From contig JAURUC010000001.1 of assembly GCA_030803735.1 (NCBI GenBank), forward strand, positions 4,848,501 through 4,912,500: a stretch of 64,000 nucleotides of DNA, given 5' to 3'. This document shows, one piece after another, positions 47,172 to 57,049 of the stretch. Source of the DNA: Actinopolyspora lacussalsi (GTDB lineage Bacteria; Actinomycetota; Actinomycetes; Mycobacteriales; Pseudonocardiaceae). Within the stretch, counting starts at the first letter, position 1; every line of letters begins with the position of its first letter. The translations under genes were made by a program, and so were the position numbers. Under the pieces are notes generated by a model, which saw only the letters and a list, made by a program, of their open reading frames with translations, did no database searches and was not told the DNA's origin.

Positions 47172-48023
47172 ATGACCCAATCCAGACCAGGCAGCCCCAA
47201 AGCACGTTCACTCGCCGCTGAACTGCGCAAAGTGCGGCAAGAAGCCGAGATAGGCGTCCGCGAATTGGCTCGCAGGATTGGAACCTCGCACGGCTGGATC
47301 ACGCGCACCGAATCCGGCAGCCGCGTGATCACTGTGGACGACGTGACCAGCATCCTCGAAGCGCTGGAGATCACCAGCAGGGAACGTGAGCGCCTGGTCG
47401 AGATGGCACGCGACGCCGACGAGCCCGACTGGCTGCGTCCCGGCATTCCCGGAGTGCGCGAGGAACTGGTGACGCTGATCGAGTACGAGCGCACCGCGAC
47501 GCACTTCGTCGAGGCCGCGCCACTGCTGATTCCGGGCATCCTGCAAACCTCGGACTACGCACGGGCGATCATGTCGGGACTTCCGACGGGCGAGCGCGAG
47601 GCGAAAATCGGAATGCGCGCGGGTCGCCGCGACGTACTCACCAAGACCAACGCGCCGACGTTCGAGGCGTTCGTCCTCGAACACGTCCTCGACGCACCCG
47701 TGTGCGACGACAACGCTCGACTGGATCAGCTCCGCCACCTCGTCAAGATGAACGAGCTGCCGAACGTCTCGATCAGAGTCCTGCCGGAAGGGCTCGGATG
47801 GACACCGCTACACAGCGGGCACTTCATGTACTTCGAGTTCGGCACCGCCGCACCGATCGTGCATCTCGAAACCCTTGGCTCCGGAGTGTTCCTCTCCTCA
47901 CCCGGAGCGGTAACCACTTATCGCAATGGGGTAGACAACCTCCAGCAAGTAGCGATGACCAAGGAGAACACGACCGGGGTCATCGCTACCCGCATCGAAC
48001 AGCTGGAGGAGCTAACACCATGA
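47172..48023 (+). CDS. XRE family regulator with DUF5753 domain
   Basis: This 283-aa protein has an N-terminal helix-turn-helix (about residues 15-72; VRELARRIGTSHGWITRTES holds the turn) and a C-terminal DUF5753 domain (about 95-275) with FVEAAPLLIPGILQTSDYAR and PEGLGWTPLHSGHFMYFEF. Such proteins pair with DUF397 partners in actinomycetes. The stop overlaps the DUF397 start by 4 bp. It is divergent from the toxin-linked cluster, which it may control together with itself. Confidence 0.92.
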   Translation: MTQSRPGSPKARSLAAELRKVRQEAEIGVRELARRIGTSHGWITRTESGSRVITVDDVTSILEALEITSRERERLVEMARDADEPDWLRPGIPGVREELVTLIEYERTATHFVEAAPLLIPGILQTSDYARAIMSGLPTGEREAKIGMRAGRRDVLTKTNAPTFEAFVLEHVLDAPVCDDNARLDQLRHLVKMNELPNVSIRVLPEGLGWTPLHSGHFMYFEFGTAAPIVHLETLGSGVFLSSPGAVTTYRNGVDNLQQVAMTKENTTGVIATRIEQLEELTP

Positions 48024-48211
48024 CGGTACAGCCCCAGGGATGGCGCAAGGCGAGCTACTCGTCTCGCGAAACAGCGTGCGTCGAGATCGGCCGCATCGGC
48101 ACTGGCGCGGCGGTGCGTGACACCAAGGACCGCTCCGCCGGGTACTTCACCACTACCGGCACCCAGTGGGCCGCGTTCATCGACGCCGTCAAGAACGAGC
48201 GGTTCGAGTGA
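48020..48211 (+). CDS. DUF397 domain-containing protein
   Basis: This 63-aa protein shows the DUF397 pattern: W-R-K-A-S-Y-S-S, CVEIGRIGTGAAVRDTKDR and a terminal TQWAAFIDAVKNERF. The ATG overlaps the stop of the XRE gene (ATGA). Members act with their XRE partner; some such pairs behave like toxin-antitoxin or signalling modules. The gap to 48483 shows no gene. Confidence 0.92.
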   Translation: MTVQPQGWRKASYSSRETACVEIGRIGTGAAVRDTKDRSAGYFTTTGTQWAAFIDAVKNERFE

Positions 48212-48482
48212 TCCGGTAGTCCGGTAATCGAGTGGCCCCGGTACGCGCTGAACCGCTCTGCGGGGCCACTCGGTTCGTGCTGTGCTTCGGGCGGAGTGCC
48301 GGTGTCACGCGCTGTACGTCCCGGGCTCGAACCGCCGCGTGGTCAGCGCTGCCCGGAGCGAGCCCGGGCGCGGCGGTTTGTGACCGAGGCCACGGGCGCG
48401 GCGGGTGTTCCAGCGCGGTAGCCTGCGGCACCGTTCGTGGTTGGATCAGCGCGTTTTCACAGGCTTTCAGGAGGTTTGCGAC

Positions 48483-49265
48483 GTGGGTGAGTTCGTCGGG
48501 CTCGAAGTGGACGGCGGCATCGGCACGATCCGGCTGGATCGGCCCAAGATGAACGCGCTCAACAGCCAGGTCGAGCGCGAGATCCTGGAGGTGGCCAACG
48601 AGGCCGCCGAGCGGAACGACGTGCGTGCGGTGATCGTCTACGGCGGCGAGAAGGTGTTCGCGGCCGGTGCCGACATCAAGGAGATGTCGGAGAAGTCGGC
48701 CACCGAGATGGCGAGCAAGGAGCGCAGCGGGCTCTCCGCCGCGTTGACCGCGGTGGCCGAGATTCCCAAGCCCACCGTGGCCGCCATGACCGGATACGCG
48801 CTCGGGGGCGGTTTCGAGCTGGCGCTCACCTGCGACCGCCGCATCGCGGGCGAGGGACTCAAAGTCGGGCAGCCCGAGATCCTGCTCGGGGTGATCCCCG
48901 GCGCCGGTGGCACGCAGCGACTGGCTCGGCTGGTCGGTCCGAGCAAGGCCAAGGACATCGTCTTCAGCGGCAGGTTCGTCGAGGCGCAGGAGGCGCTGTC
49001 GATCGGCATGGTGGACGAGATCGTGGCCGCCGAGGACGTCTACGCCGCCGCGCGCCGCTGGGCCGAACAGTTCGTCAACGGCCCCGTCCACGCGCTCGCC
49101 GCGGCGAAGCGGGCCATCGACGAGGGACTGGAGGTCGATCTGCACACCGGGCTACGGATCGAGACCCACCTGTTCACCTCGCTGTTCGCCACCGAGGACC
49201 AGAAGATCGGGATGCGCTCGTTCATCGAGAACGGTCCCGGCAAGGCCGAGTTCACCGGCAACTGA
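48483..49265 (+). CDS. Enoyl-CoA hydratase (crotonase family)
   Basis: This 260-aa enzyme adds water to 2-enoyl-CoA in beta-oxidation. The oxyanion-hole segments FAAGADIKEM and GYALGGGFELAL and the acid/base region PEILLGVIPGAGGTQRLARL are present. It is close to the EchA8 type. The GTG at 48483 follows AGGAGGTTTGCGAC. The THUMP-like methyltransferase gene starts 12 bp after its stop. Confidence 0.93.
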   Translation: MGEFVGLEVDGGIGTIRLDRPKMNALNSQVEREILEVANEAAERNDVRAVIVYGGEKVFAAGADIKEMSEKSATEMASKERSGLSAALTAVAEIPKPTVAAMTGYALGGGFELALTCDRRIAGEGLKVGQPEILLGVIPGAGGTQRLARLVGPSKAKDIVFSGRFVEAQEALSIGMVDEIVAAEDVYAAARRWAEQFVNGPVHALAAAKRAIDEGLEVDLHTGLRIETHLFTSLFATEDQKIGMRSFIENGPGKAEFTGN

Positions 49266-49277
49266 TCCGGCGGCATC

Positions 49278-50459
49278 GTGGCATACCGGTTCGACCCCTC
49301 CGACGTCGCGTTTCTGCGTTCCGCATCGGGACGGCAGGCGTTGGAACGGGTCGCGCGACTCCCGCTGACCGACTCCTCCCGCCTGGCGGACACGGCAGCC
49401 GCCCGGGAGGTGGCGGGCGAGCGGTACGCCGCGGCGGTGCTGGAGACCGTCGCGCTGCGTCGCAGGGCCGCCGCCAAGCTGCGCGACGCCGCGGACTGGC
49501 TGTTCACCGACACCGCGTTGCAGCAGGCCACCACCGGTTCGGTAGCCGCGCACCGCGCCGCCCGGCTGATGGGCAGGGACGTGCACGACGTCACCTGTTC
49601 CATCGGGGCGGATCTCGCGGAGATCGCGCCGCTCGCCCGGAGCCTCGTCGGTTCCGATCGCGACGAGGTGCGGCTCCGCATGGCCCGCGGCAACCTGGCG
49701 GCGCGCGGTGTGGAACCGATGCTGGTGCGGGCGGACGCACTACGACCGGTGACCACGGCGACAACGGTGGTCGCCGACCCGGGCCGCCGCGACGGCGCGG
49801 GACGCAGGAAGTGGAGCCCGGAGGATCTGGAACCGCCGTTGCGGGAGCTGGTCGAGACCTACCGGGACCGCGACCTGGTCGTGAAGTGCGCGCCCGGACT
49901 GGATTTCGAGGCGGTGCCGGAACGGGCAGAGATCGAGCTGGTCTCGCTGGCCGGGCAGGTGCGTGAGGCGTCGCTGTGGTTCGGCGGCCTGGCCGAACCG
50001 GGGGTTCGTCGCGGAGCCACCCTGCTCGACGAGGCGGGCGGGACGAAGCTCCGCCTCACCGACGCCGAACCGGACGACTGCCCGGAGCGGTCGATCGGGG
50101 ATTGGCTGGTGGATCCGGACGGCGCCGTCGTGCGCGCCGGGCTGGTGCGGCAGTACGCCGCCCGCTACGGCCTGGGGCAGCTCGACCACCGCATCGCCTA
50201 CCTGACCGGCGAGACACCACCGCCGGGCGTGCGGGCGTTCCGAGTGCTGGAGCACGGCAAGTACAACGAGAAGAGCCTGCGCGCGCTGCTGCGCGGCCAC
50301 GGCGTCGGGCGGCTGGAGATTCTGGTCCGCGGCCTGGACGTGGATCCGGACGCCCTGCGCCGGAGGCTCAAGCTCTCCGGCGACGAGGCGGCCACCGTGG
50401 TGCTCACCCGCGTGGGCAGAACCCCCACGGCGATACTGTGCCGCGCGGAGACGGGCTGA
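49278..50459 (+). CDS. THUMP-like domain SAM-dependent methyltransferase
   Basis: This 393-aa protein has a class I methyltransferase-like core (VHDVTCSIGADLAEIAPLAR, then [15 protein letters not shown] as the substrate loop). The C-terminal part (about 300-393) with VRAFRVLEHGKYNEKSLRAL and VGRLEILVRGLDVDPDALRR is the THUMP-like domain. The substrate, probably an RNA, is not known. The GTG at 49278 is used. It is close to the enoyl-CoA hydratase gene but likely unrelated in function. Confidence 0.88.
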   Translation: MAYRFDPSDVAFLRSASGRQALERVARLPLTDSSRLADTAAAREVAGERYAAAVLETVALRRRAAAKLRDAADWLFTDTALQQATTGSVAAHRAARLMGRDVHDVTCSIGADLAEIAPLARSLVGSDRDEVRLRMARGNLAARGVEPMLVRADALRPVTTATTVVADPGRRDGAGRRKWSPEDLEPPLRELVETYRDRDLVVKCAPGLDFEAVPERAEIELVSLAGQVREASLWFGGLAEPGVRRGATLLDEAGGTKLRLTDAEPDDCPERSIGDWLVDPDGAVVRAGLVRQYAARYGLGQLDHRIAYLTGETPPPGVRAFRVLEHGKYNEKSLRALLRGHGVGRLEILVRGLDVDPDALRRRLKLSGDEAATVVLTRVGRTPTAILCRAETG

Positions 50460-50579
50460 TACCGCCCCCGCTTCCGCCCGGCTCCCTTCCGCTCGGCGCG
50501 GCCGTCGTCGGGCCGGTCAGGTGTGATTCGTGAAGCACGGCGGCGTGCCGCCCGCCGGGATCTCTATCCTGGAGAGAGT

Positions 50580-53500
50580 ATGGCCACTGCACCCGTTCCG
50601 CCCTCGCTGTCCGAGCTCCGCGACCGCCTCGACGAACTCATGCCGCAGGACCACCGGCGGCTGCGGCGGCGCATCGAAGGTGCGCACAAGATCCGCGACC
50701 AGGAGGCGTTGCGCGGCGTCGCGTCCGAGATCTCGGACGACATCACGGCCGCGCACGAGCGCGTCACCCGCCGCAAGGAGCAGGTTCCCGAGATCAGCTA
50801 TCCCGCGGAGCTTCCCGTCACCGGGCGGCGGGAGGACCTGATGAGCGCGATCCGGGACAACCAGGTGGTCATCGTCGCCGGGGAGACCGGTTCGGGCAAG
50901 ACGACGCAGCTGCCGAAGATGTGCCTGGAACTGGGCCGCGGCGTATTCGGTTCGATCGGTCACACCCAGCCGCGCAGGCTCGCCGCGCGCACCGTCGCCG
51001 AACGGATCGCCACCGAACTCGACGTCGAGGTCGGCGACGCGGTCGGATACCAGGTTCGGTTCACCGAACGCGCCGACGAGGACACCCTGGTCAAGCAGAT
51101 GACCGACGGCATCCTGCTCGCGGAGATCCAACGGGACAGGCTGCTGCGGCGCTACGACACGCTGATCATCGACGAGGCCCACGAACGCAGCCTCAACATC
51201 GATTTCATCCTCGGCTACGTCAAGCAGATCCTGCCCAAGCGCCCCGACCTCAAGGTGATCATCACCTCGGCGACCATCGACCCGGAGCGGTTCTCCCGGC
51301 ACTTCGACGACGCGCCGATCGTGGAGGTCTCCGGCCGCACCTATCCCGTCGAGGTGCGGTACCGGCCGCTGGTCGACGACTCCGACGAGCTCGAGGACGT
51401 CGAGCGCGACCAGATCACGGCCATCGGCGACGCGGTGGACGAGCTGTGCGCCGAGGGCCCCGGCGACATCCTGGTCTTCCTCAGCGGTGAGCGGGAGATC
51501 CGCGACGCCGCGGAGGCGCTGGAACAGCGCAAACCGCCTCGAACCGAGGTGCTTCCGCTGTACGCGCGGCTGTCCTCGGCCGAACAGCAGCGCGTTTTCC
51601 AGCGGCACTCCACGCGGCGCATCGTGCTCGCCACCAACGTCGCCGAGACCTCGTTGACCGTGCCGGGCATCAAGTACGTCATCGATCCCGGCACCGCGCG
51701 GATATCCCGCTACAGCTTCCGGACCAGGGTCCAGCGACTGCCCATCGAGCCCGTCTCGCAGGCTTCGGCCAACCAGCGCAAGGGACGCTGCGGTCGCGAG
51801 TCCGAGGGGATCTGCGTCCGGCTGTACTCCGAGGAGGACTTCCTGGCCCGGCAGGAGTTCACCGATCCGGAGATCCTGCGCACGAACCTCGCCTCGGTGA
51901 TCCTGCGGATGACCTCGCTGGGGCTGGGCGAGGTGGCCTCGTTCCCGTTCGTGGAACCCCCCGACCGGCGGCAGATCACCGACGGGGTGAACCTGCTGCA
52001 CGAGTTGGGGGCGCTGGAGCAGTCCACCAAGCGGGGCAAGCAGGACAACCAGCGGCTGACCAAGGTCGGCTCGAAGCTGGCGCAGCTGCCGATCGACCCG
52101 AGGCTGGCCAGGATGATCGTCGAGGCCGAGACGAACGGGTGCGTGCACGAGACGATGGTCGTGGCGGCCGGACTGTCGATCCAGGACCCCAGGGAACGTC
52201 CCGCGGAGCACCAGCAGGCCGCCGATCAGCAGCACGCCAGGTTCAACAACAAGCAGTCCGACTTCCTTGCCTACCTCAATCTCTGGCAGTACCTGCGTGA
52301 GCAGCGCAAGGAGCTCTCCGGCAACCAGTTCCGGCGAATGTGCCGCAACGAGTACCTGAACTACATCCGGGTGCGGGAGTGGCAGGACCTCTACAGCCAG
52401 CTGCGGCAGATGGTCAACTCGCTCGACATCTCGATCAACGACGAACCCGCCGACGAGGACCGGGTGCACCAGTCGTTGCTGGCCGGACTGCTCTCGCACA
52501 TCGGGTTGAAGGACACCGAGCGCAAGTCCGGCTCCAACCGCCGTTCCGGCACCGAGTACCTCGGCGCGCGGGGTGCGAAGTTCGCGATCTTCCCCGGCTC
52601 GGCGCTGTTCAAGAAACAGCCGCAGTGGGTCATGGCGGCCGAACTGGTGGAGACCTCCAGGCTCTGGGCGCGCACCGTCGCGAAGGTGGAACCCGCCTGG
52701 ATCGAGCGGCTGGCGGGGCACCTGGTCAAGCGGCACTACAGCGAGCCGCACTGGGAGAAGGACAAGGGCGCGGTGATGGCCTATGAACGAGTGACGCTCT
52801 ACGGCGTTCCGCTCGTGGCGGGCCGCAAGGTCAACTACGGCCGCGTCGAACCCGAACTCTGCCGCGAGCTGTTCATCCGGCACGCACTGGTCGAGGGCGA
52901 CTGGGACACCCGCCACGAGTTCTTCCACACCAACCGCAAGCTGCTCGCGGAGGTCGAGGAACTGGAACAGCGCGCCCGACGCCGCGACATCGTCGTGGAC
53001 GACGACGCGCTCTACGACTTCTACGACCAGCGGGTCGGTGCCGAGGTGGTTTCCGCCCGCCACTTCGACACCTGGTGGAAGAAGGTCCGGCGCCAGCAGC
53101 CCGACCTGCTCACCTTCCCGAGGTCGTTGCTGTTCAACGAGACCTCCGCGAGCGTGACCGACACCGACTACCCGGACTTCTGGCAGCAGGGCAGGCACCG
53201 GCTGCGGCTGAGCTACCAGTTCGAGCCCGGCAGTGACGCCGACGGGGTGACCGTGCACGTGCCGGTGGCCGTGCTCAACCAGCTCAGCCCCGCCGGTTTC
53301 GACTGGCAGATCCCCGGGCTCCGGGAGGAACTGGTCACGGCGCTGCTCAAGGCACTGCCCAAGCAGTGGCGACGTGAGTTCGTGCCGGTTCCCGACCACG
53401 TCAGGGCGCTGCTCGCGCGGCTGCGACCGTACGACGGTCCGCTGCTCGAAGCGCTGTCCACCGAGCTGCGTCGCATGACCGGGGTCAACGTTCCGCTCGA

Positions 53501-54539
53501 CGCCTGGGATCCGCGGCGGATTCCCGACCACCTGCGGATGACCTTCCGAGTGGTGGAGGGCGACGAGCACAGCGGCGAGGAACGCATCCTCGCCGAGGGC
53601 AAGGACCTCGAGGAACTCTCCGAACGACTGCGCCCCAGACTGCGGGCAGAGATATCGGCGGCGGCGGAAAGCATCGAACGGCACGGGATGCGGGAGTGGG
53701 ACTTCGGCAAGATTCCCGGCACTTTCGAGCGGCAACGGCACGGTCAGGTGGTCAAGGCCTACCCGGCGTTGGTCGACGAGGGTGACAGCGTAGGCATTCG
53801 AGCTTTCGACACGGTCGCCGAACAACGCGACCAGCAACGTCGTGGCGCCCGTCGAATGGTGCTGCTGAACCTGCCCTCGCCGGTGAAGTTCCTGCGGCGG
53901 CAGCTGACGAACTCGGCGAAGCTGGTGTTCGGCCGTAGTCCGCACGGGGATCCCGAGACCCTCTTCGAGGACTGCATCGCCTGTGCCGCGGACGCGCTCA
54001 TCGACCGAGCCGGGGGAGTGCCCGCGGACCAGGATGCCTTCGACACCGTGGTGCGGCAGGTGCGTGAGGGGCTGAACGAGACCTCCGCGCGAGTGCTGTC
54101 CACCGTGGAGCAGGTGCTTACCACCCAACAGCGGGTCGAGGCCGAACTGGACGGCACACGCTCGCTTTCCGCCGACGCCGCTGCGGACATCCGCACCCAG
54201 CTGTCCAACCTGATCTACCCCGGTTTCGTCACCGACACGGGGTGGTGGCGGTTGGCCGACCTGCGGCGCTACCTCGAAGCCGTCTCCTACCGGTTGCGCA
54301 AGGTCGCGCAGCATCCCGGCCGGGATCGCGATCTGATGGAACGGGTACGCGGCGTGGAACAGCGCTACCAGGAGATGCTCGACTCCGTGGGTGAGGGCAA
54401 ACCGGTGGGCGAGCAGCTCTGGTCGATCGGTTGGATGATCGAAGAACTGCGGGTGAGTTTCTTCGCGCAGGAACTGGGAACGCCGCACTCGGTATCCGAG
54501 AAGCGGATACACCGGGCCATGGACAAGCTCCAACCCTGA
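50580..54539 (+). CDS. hrpA: ATP-dependent RNA helicase HrpA
   Basis: This 1319-aa DEAH-box helicase has Walker A GETGSGKT (residues 101-108), the DEAH box IIDEAHERSLN, SATIDPERFSRHF, the ATNVAETSLTVPG motif and QASANQRKGRCGR. The ratchet/OB part and a long C-terminal DUF3418-type region follow, giving the full HrpA length. In other bacteria HrpA resolves stalled or colliding ribosomes and processes mRNA. The ATG at 50580 follows GGAG; GTG 50523 would add 19 residues. Downstream is an inverted repeat pair. Confidence 0.95.
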   Translation: MATAPVPPSLSELRDRLDELMPQDHRRLRRRIEGAHKIRDQEALRGVASEISDDITAAHERVTRRKEQVPEISYPAELPVTGRREDLMSAIRDNQVVIVAGETGSGKTTQLPKMCLELGRGVFGSIGHTQPRRLAARTVAERIATELDVEVGDAVGYQVRFTERADEDTLVKQMTDGILLAEIQRDRLLRRYDTLIIDEAHERSLNIDFILGYVKQILPKRPDLKVIITSATIDPERFSRHFDDAPIVEVSGRTYPVEVRYRPLVDDSDELEDVERDQITAIGDAVDELCAEGPGDILVFLSGEREIRDAAEALEQRKPPRTEVLPLYARLSSAEQQRVFQRHSTRRIVLATNVAETSLTVPGIKYVIDPGTARISRYSFRTRVQRLPIEPVSQASANQRKGRCGRESEGICVRLYSEEDFLARQEFTDPEILRTNLASVILRMTSLGLGEVASFPFVEPPDRRQITDGVNLLHELGALEQSTKRGKQDNQRLTKVGSKLAQLPIDPRLARMIVEAETNGCVHETMVVAAGLSIQDPRERPAEHQQAADQQHARFNNKQSDFLAYLNLWQYLREQRKELSGNQFRRMCRNEYLNYIRVREWQDLYSQLRQMVNSLDISINDEPADEDRVHQSLLAGLLSHIGLKDTERKSGSNRRSGTEYLGARGAKFAIFPGSALFKKQPQWVMAAELVETSRLWARTVAKVEPAWIERLAGHLVKRHYSEPHWEKDKGAVMAYERVTLYGVPLVAGRKVNYGRVEPELCRELFIRHALVEGDWDTRHEFFHTNRKLLAEVEELEQRARRRDIVVDDDALYDFYDQRVGAEVVSARHFDTWWKKVRRQQPDLLTFPRSLLFNETSASVTDTDYPDFWQQGRHRLRLSYQFEPGSDADGVTVHVPVAVLNQLSPAGFDWQIPGLREELVTALLKALPKQWRREFVPVPDHVRALLARLRPYDGPLLEALSTELRRMTGVNVPLDAWDPRRIPDHLRMTFRVVEGDEHSGEERILAEGKDLEELSERLRPRLRAEISAAAESIERHGMREWDFGKIPGTFERQRHGQVVKAYPALVDEGDSVGIRAFDTVAEQRDQQRRGARRMVLLNLPSPVKFLRRQLTNSAKLVFGRSPHGDPETLFEDCIACAADALIDRAGGVPADQDAFDTVVRQVREGLNETSARVLSTVEQVLTTQQRVEAELDGTRSLSADAAADIRTQLSNLIYPGFVTDTGWWRLADLRRYLEAVSYRLRKVAQHPGRDRDLMERVRGVEQRYQEMLDSVGEGKPVGEQLWSIGWMIEELRVSFFAQELGTPHSVSEKRIHRAMDKLQP

Positions 54540-54563
54540 GGCGCTTTGACCGCTCGGCGTCCT

Positions 54564-54945
54564 GCGTGGCGGCGCGGGTGGCGGAACCTCGCGCACGGCT
54601 CTCGCTCCGGGAGGCCCGACATCGAGTAGCCACCTACGCCACGTCGGGCCTTCCTCGCGAGAGCCGTACCGGAGAACCCGCGGCGGTGCCGACTGCGGGA
54701 GTGGTGGGGGTTCGCCCTGCGTTGATGGTGGGGGCTCGGCTTTCGGGCCACCAGCGCCGACGAGTAGCCTCACTCCCACCACTTCCGCAGGCCGAGCCCC
54801 GACCACCCTCGCAGCAGGACCGACCGCGGGTTCTCCGGGGAGTGCCTCGCGAGGACGGCCCCGGCGTTGTGTAGGTCGCTACCCGATGTCGGGGCGCCCG
54901 CAGCGAGGCGCCCCCGGAGGTTCCGCCACGCAACCACCTACGCGG
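54564..54945. repeat. Two dispersed repeats facing each other
   Basis: A forward copy (54564-54710, with GGGAGGCCCGAC and GTCGGGCCTTCC) and an inverted copy (about 54795-54945, ending GGAGGTTCCGCCACGC) flank about 85 bp. The pair fills the gap between hrpA and degV, which has no credible gene. The arrangement could fold into one long cruciform. Confidence 0.7.
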
Positions 54946-54967
54946 GGTGAGAGACCAAACTTCGGCC

Positions 54968-55807
54968 TCACGCGGGTGTGATCGTGATTCCTACGGCTCC
55001 GGGGCCCGCATGCGCGCCGATGATCGCGCTGGTCTCCTCCAGCAGCGGTTCCCGCTGCGGTGACAACCCGCGGTTGAGCTTTTCCAGCACCCACTTGGCG
55101 CGTTCGGGGGCCTGAAAGTGCTCCGTGGCGAAGTCGACCCTTCCGGACTCCGTCCGTGTCGCCTGCTCCACTGCCTTGCGCAGCACCCGTTCCGGCCCGA
55201 TTCCCTTGGTCAGCTCGTGCAGTTGGCCGTCGCGCATCACCAGCAGTGGTTTGATCGACAGCGCCCGCGCGAGGGTGGCCTGCCCACCGCTGACCCGTCC
55301 GCTGCGCCGCAGGTACTCCAGGGTGTCGACGTAGACCATCTCCGTGGTGCCGTTCAGCCGCCGGTGCAGCAGGTCCAGCACCGCGTGCACGTCGGCTCCC
55401 CGTGCGGCCGCCTCGGCCGCGGCGATCACCGGCAGGCCGAATCCCAGTCCGCACATTCCGGAGTCGATCACGTGCACCGGCACGCTGACCTCGGCCGCCG
55501 CGGCGCGTGCCGCTTCACAGGTTGCCGAGAGCCCACTGGAAAGGTGCACCGAGACGATCGCCTCGACGCCCTCGCTGACGGCGTCCGCGTAGTTCCAGAA
55601 GAAAGCGGGGGCCGGCGGAGCGGCGGTGGTCACCGTTAGTCCCGATCGCATCGCCTCGGCGAGTCTGTCGTGCGGGACGCGTCGTTCGTCGTCGCTTTCC
55701 CCGTCGATGGTCAGGTCCAGCTGCACGACCGTGATGCCCAGCTCCTCGGCCAGACCGGCGGGGATCGATGCGGTGGAGTCCGTAACGATGGCGACGCGTC
55801 GATTCAT
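54968..55807 (-). CDS. DegV family fatty-acid-binding protein
   Basis: This 279-aa protein binds a fatty acid in the DegV fold. Typical features are VAIVTDSTASIPAGLAEELG at the start, VSVHLSSGLSATCEAAR, HVIDSGMCGLGFGLPV and LEYLRRSGRVSGGQ. In some bacteria DegV proteins (FakB) present fatty acids to a kinase, FakA; no fakA is seen here. The ATG at 55807 is used. It is convergent with hrpA. Confidence 0.92.
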   Translation of the reverse strand: MNRRVAIVTDSTASIPAGLAEELGITVVQLDLTIDGESDDERRVPHDRLAEAMRSGLTVTTAAPPAPAFFWNYADAVSEGVEAIVSVHLSSGLSATCEAARAAAAEVSVPVHVIDSGMCGLGFGLPVIAAAEAAARGADVHAVLDLLHRRLNGTTEMVYVDTLEYLRRSGRVSGGQATLARALSIKPLLVMRDGQLHELTKGIGPERVLRKAVEQATRTESGRVDFATEHFQAPERAKWVLEKLNRGLSPQREPLLEETSAIIGAHAGPGAVGITITPA

Positions 55808-55953
55808 GCTTTCAGGCTAGCGTTGATCACCTTTTCGTATGAATGCCCCGTATTGGGGGAGTCGCACGTGGTCGCCCCGCTGTTCGGTGCCCCGCCGTGG
55901 AAAGCCGCCGCGGAGTGAGTACCGTCACCCTCGTATCCGGGTTACGCTGGGGC

Positions 55954-55965
55954 TACCGGCCGGTA
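55954..55965 (+). promoter_or_regulatory. 12-bp palindrome upstream of etfB
   Basis: TACCGGCCGGTA is a perfect palindrome 134 bp before the etfB start. The form is like TetR-family operators in actinobacteria. A TetR-type control of the electron-transfer genes is inferred only. The gap 55808-56098 has no gene. Confidence 0.35.
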
Positions 55966-56098
55966 ACATCCATGGTGGTTGGCGTCACTGTGCTTTTCAC
56001 GGGGCTACGTGGCAAGGTCAACCTTCCCGGGGACATGCCGCGCCGGGACTACTCAGCCAGGAAGCCGTCAACAGTCCGCAGGAGGTCGGAGAGGGCCC

Positions 56099-56881
56099 AT
56101 GAATATTGTCGTCCTGGTGAAGCAGGTGCCGGACACGTGGTCCGAGCGCAAGTTGTCCGACTCGGACCACACGTTGGATCGGGCATCCGCCGATGTGGTG
56201 TTGGATGAGATCAACGAGCGGGCCGTTGAGGAGGCGTTGCTGGCCAAGGAGGCCCACGGCGGTGAGGTGACCGTGCTGTGCATGGGCCCCGATGGTGCGT
56301 CCGACGCGATCCGCAAGGCGTTGTCGATGGGTGCGGACAAGGCCGTGCACCTCACGGATGAGGCGCTGCACGGTACCGACGCGGTCGGTACGGCCAAGGC
56401 GCTGGCCAAGGTGGTCGGCACGCTGGATTCGGTGGACATGATCATCGCCGGTAACGAGTCCACGGACGGACGCAGCGGTGCCGTTCCCGCGATGCTGGCC
56501 GAACTGCTGGGCTGGCCGCAGCTCACCTACGCCCGCTCGCTGTCGGTCGACGGATCGACGGTCTCGATCGAACGCGAGACCGACGCCGGGGTGACCAGTG
56601 TGCGCGCCGAGCTCCCCACCGTTGTCAGCGTCACCGAGAAGATCAACGAGCCGCGGTACCCCTCGTTCAAGGGCATCATGGCCGCGAAGAAGAAGCCGGT
56701 TTCCACACTGGCGCTGGCCGACGCCGGTATCGAGGCCGAGGAGGTCGGACTGTCCGGCGCGCTGACGCAGATGGTCTCCTCCGCGCCCGCGCCGCCGAAG
56801 GAAGCAGGCCAGCAGGTCACCGACGAGGGCGACGGCGGCACCCGCATCGTCGAGTTCCTGTCGGGCAAGAACCTCGTCTGA
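56099..56881 (+). CDS. etfB: Electron transfer flavoprotein subunit beta
   Basis: This 260-aa subunit with EtfA passes electrons from acyl-CoA dehydrogenases to the membrane quinone pool. It starts MNIVVLVKQVPDTWSERKLS and has the family signature region VTEKINEPRYPSFKGIMAAK. The AMP-binding GNESTDGRSGAVPAMLAELL is seen. The ATG at 56099 follows GGAGGTCGGAGAGGGCCC. The etfA gene follows after 168 bp, matching M. tuberculosis fixA-fixB (Rv3029c-Rv3028c). Confidence 0.95.
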   Translation: MNIVVLVKQVPDTWSERKLSDSDHTLDRASADVVLDEINERAVEEALLAKEAHGGEVTVLCMGPDGASDAIRKALSMGADKAVHLTDEALHGTDAVGTAKALAKVVGTLDSVDMIIAGNESTDGRSGAVPAMLAELLGWPQLTYARSLSVDGSTVSIERETDAGVTSVRAELPTVVSVTEKINEPRYPSFKGIMAAKKKPVSTLALADAGIEAEEVGLSGALTQMVSSAPAPPKEAGQQVTDEGDGGTRIVEFLSGKNLV

Positions 56882-57049
56882 GGTTCCTCACCGCAAGGGG
56901 ATTCGGCTCCGCCGGGTTCCGGCCGGGTGCCGCGTTCCGGCACTCGCACGACGATCCTCGGCCGTTCGCGCGGTTGGTCGTGACGAGTCCGGAGCGTTTC
57001 GAGTCGTGGTGTGTTTCGGCTTCGGTCGCGTTTGAGAAGGGCGTTATCC

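Noticed and set aside
50517..54806. A 1429-codon open frame on the minus strand opposite hrpA
   Set aside because: It is the antisense shadow of the HrpA gene, whose plus strand carries all DEAH-helicase motifs. High GC keeps the opposite frame open.
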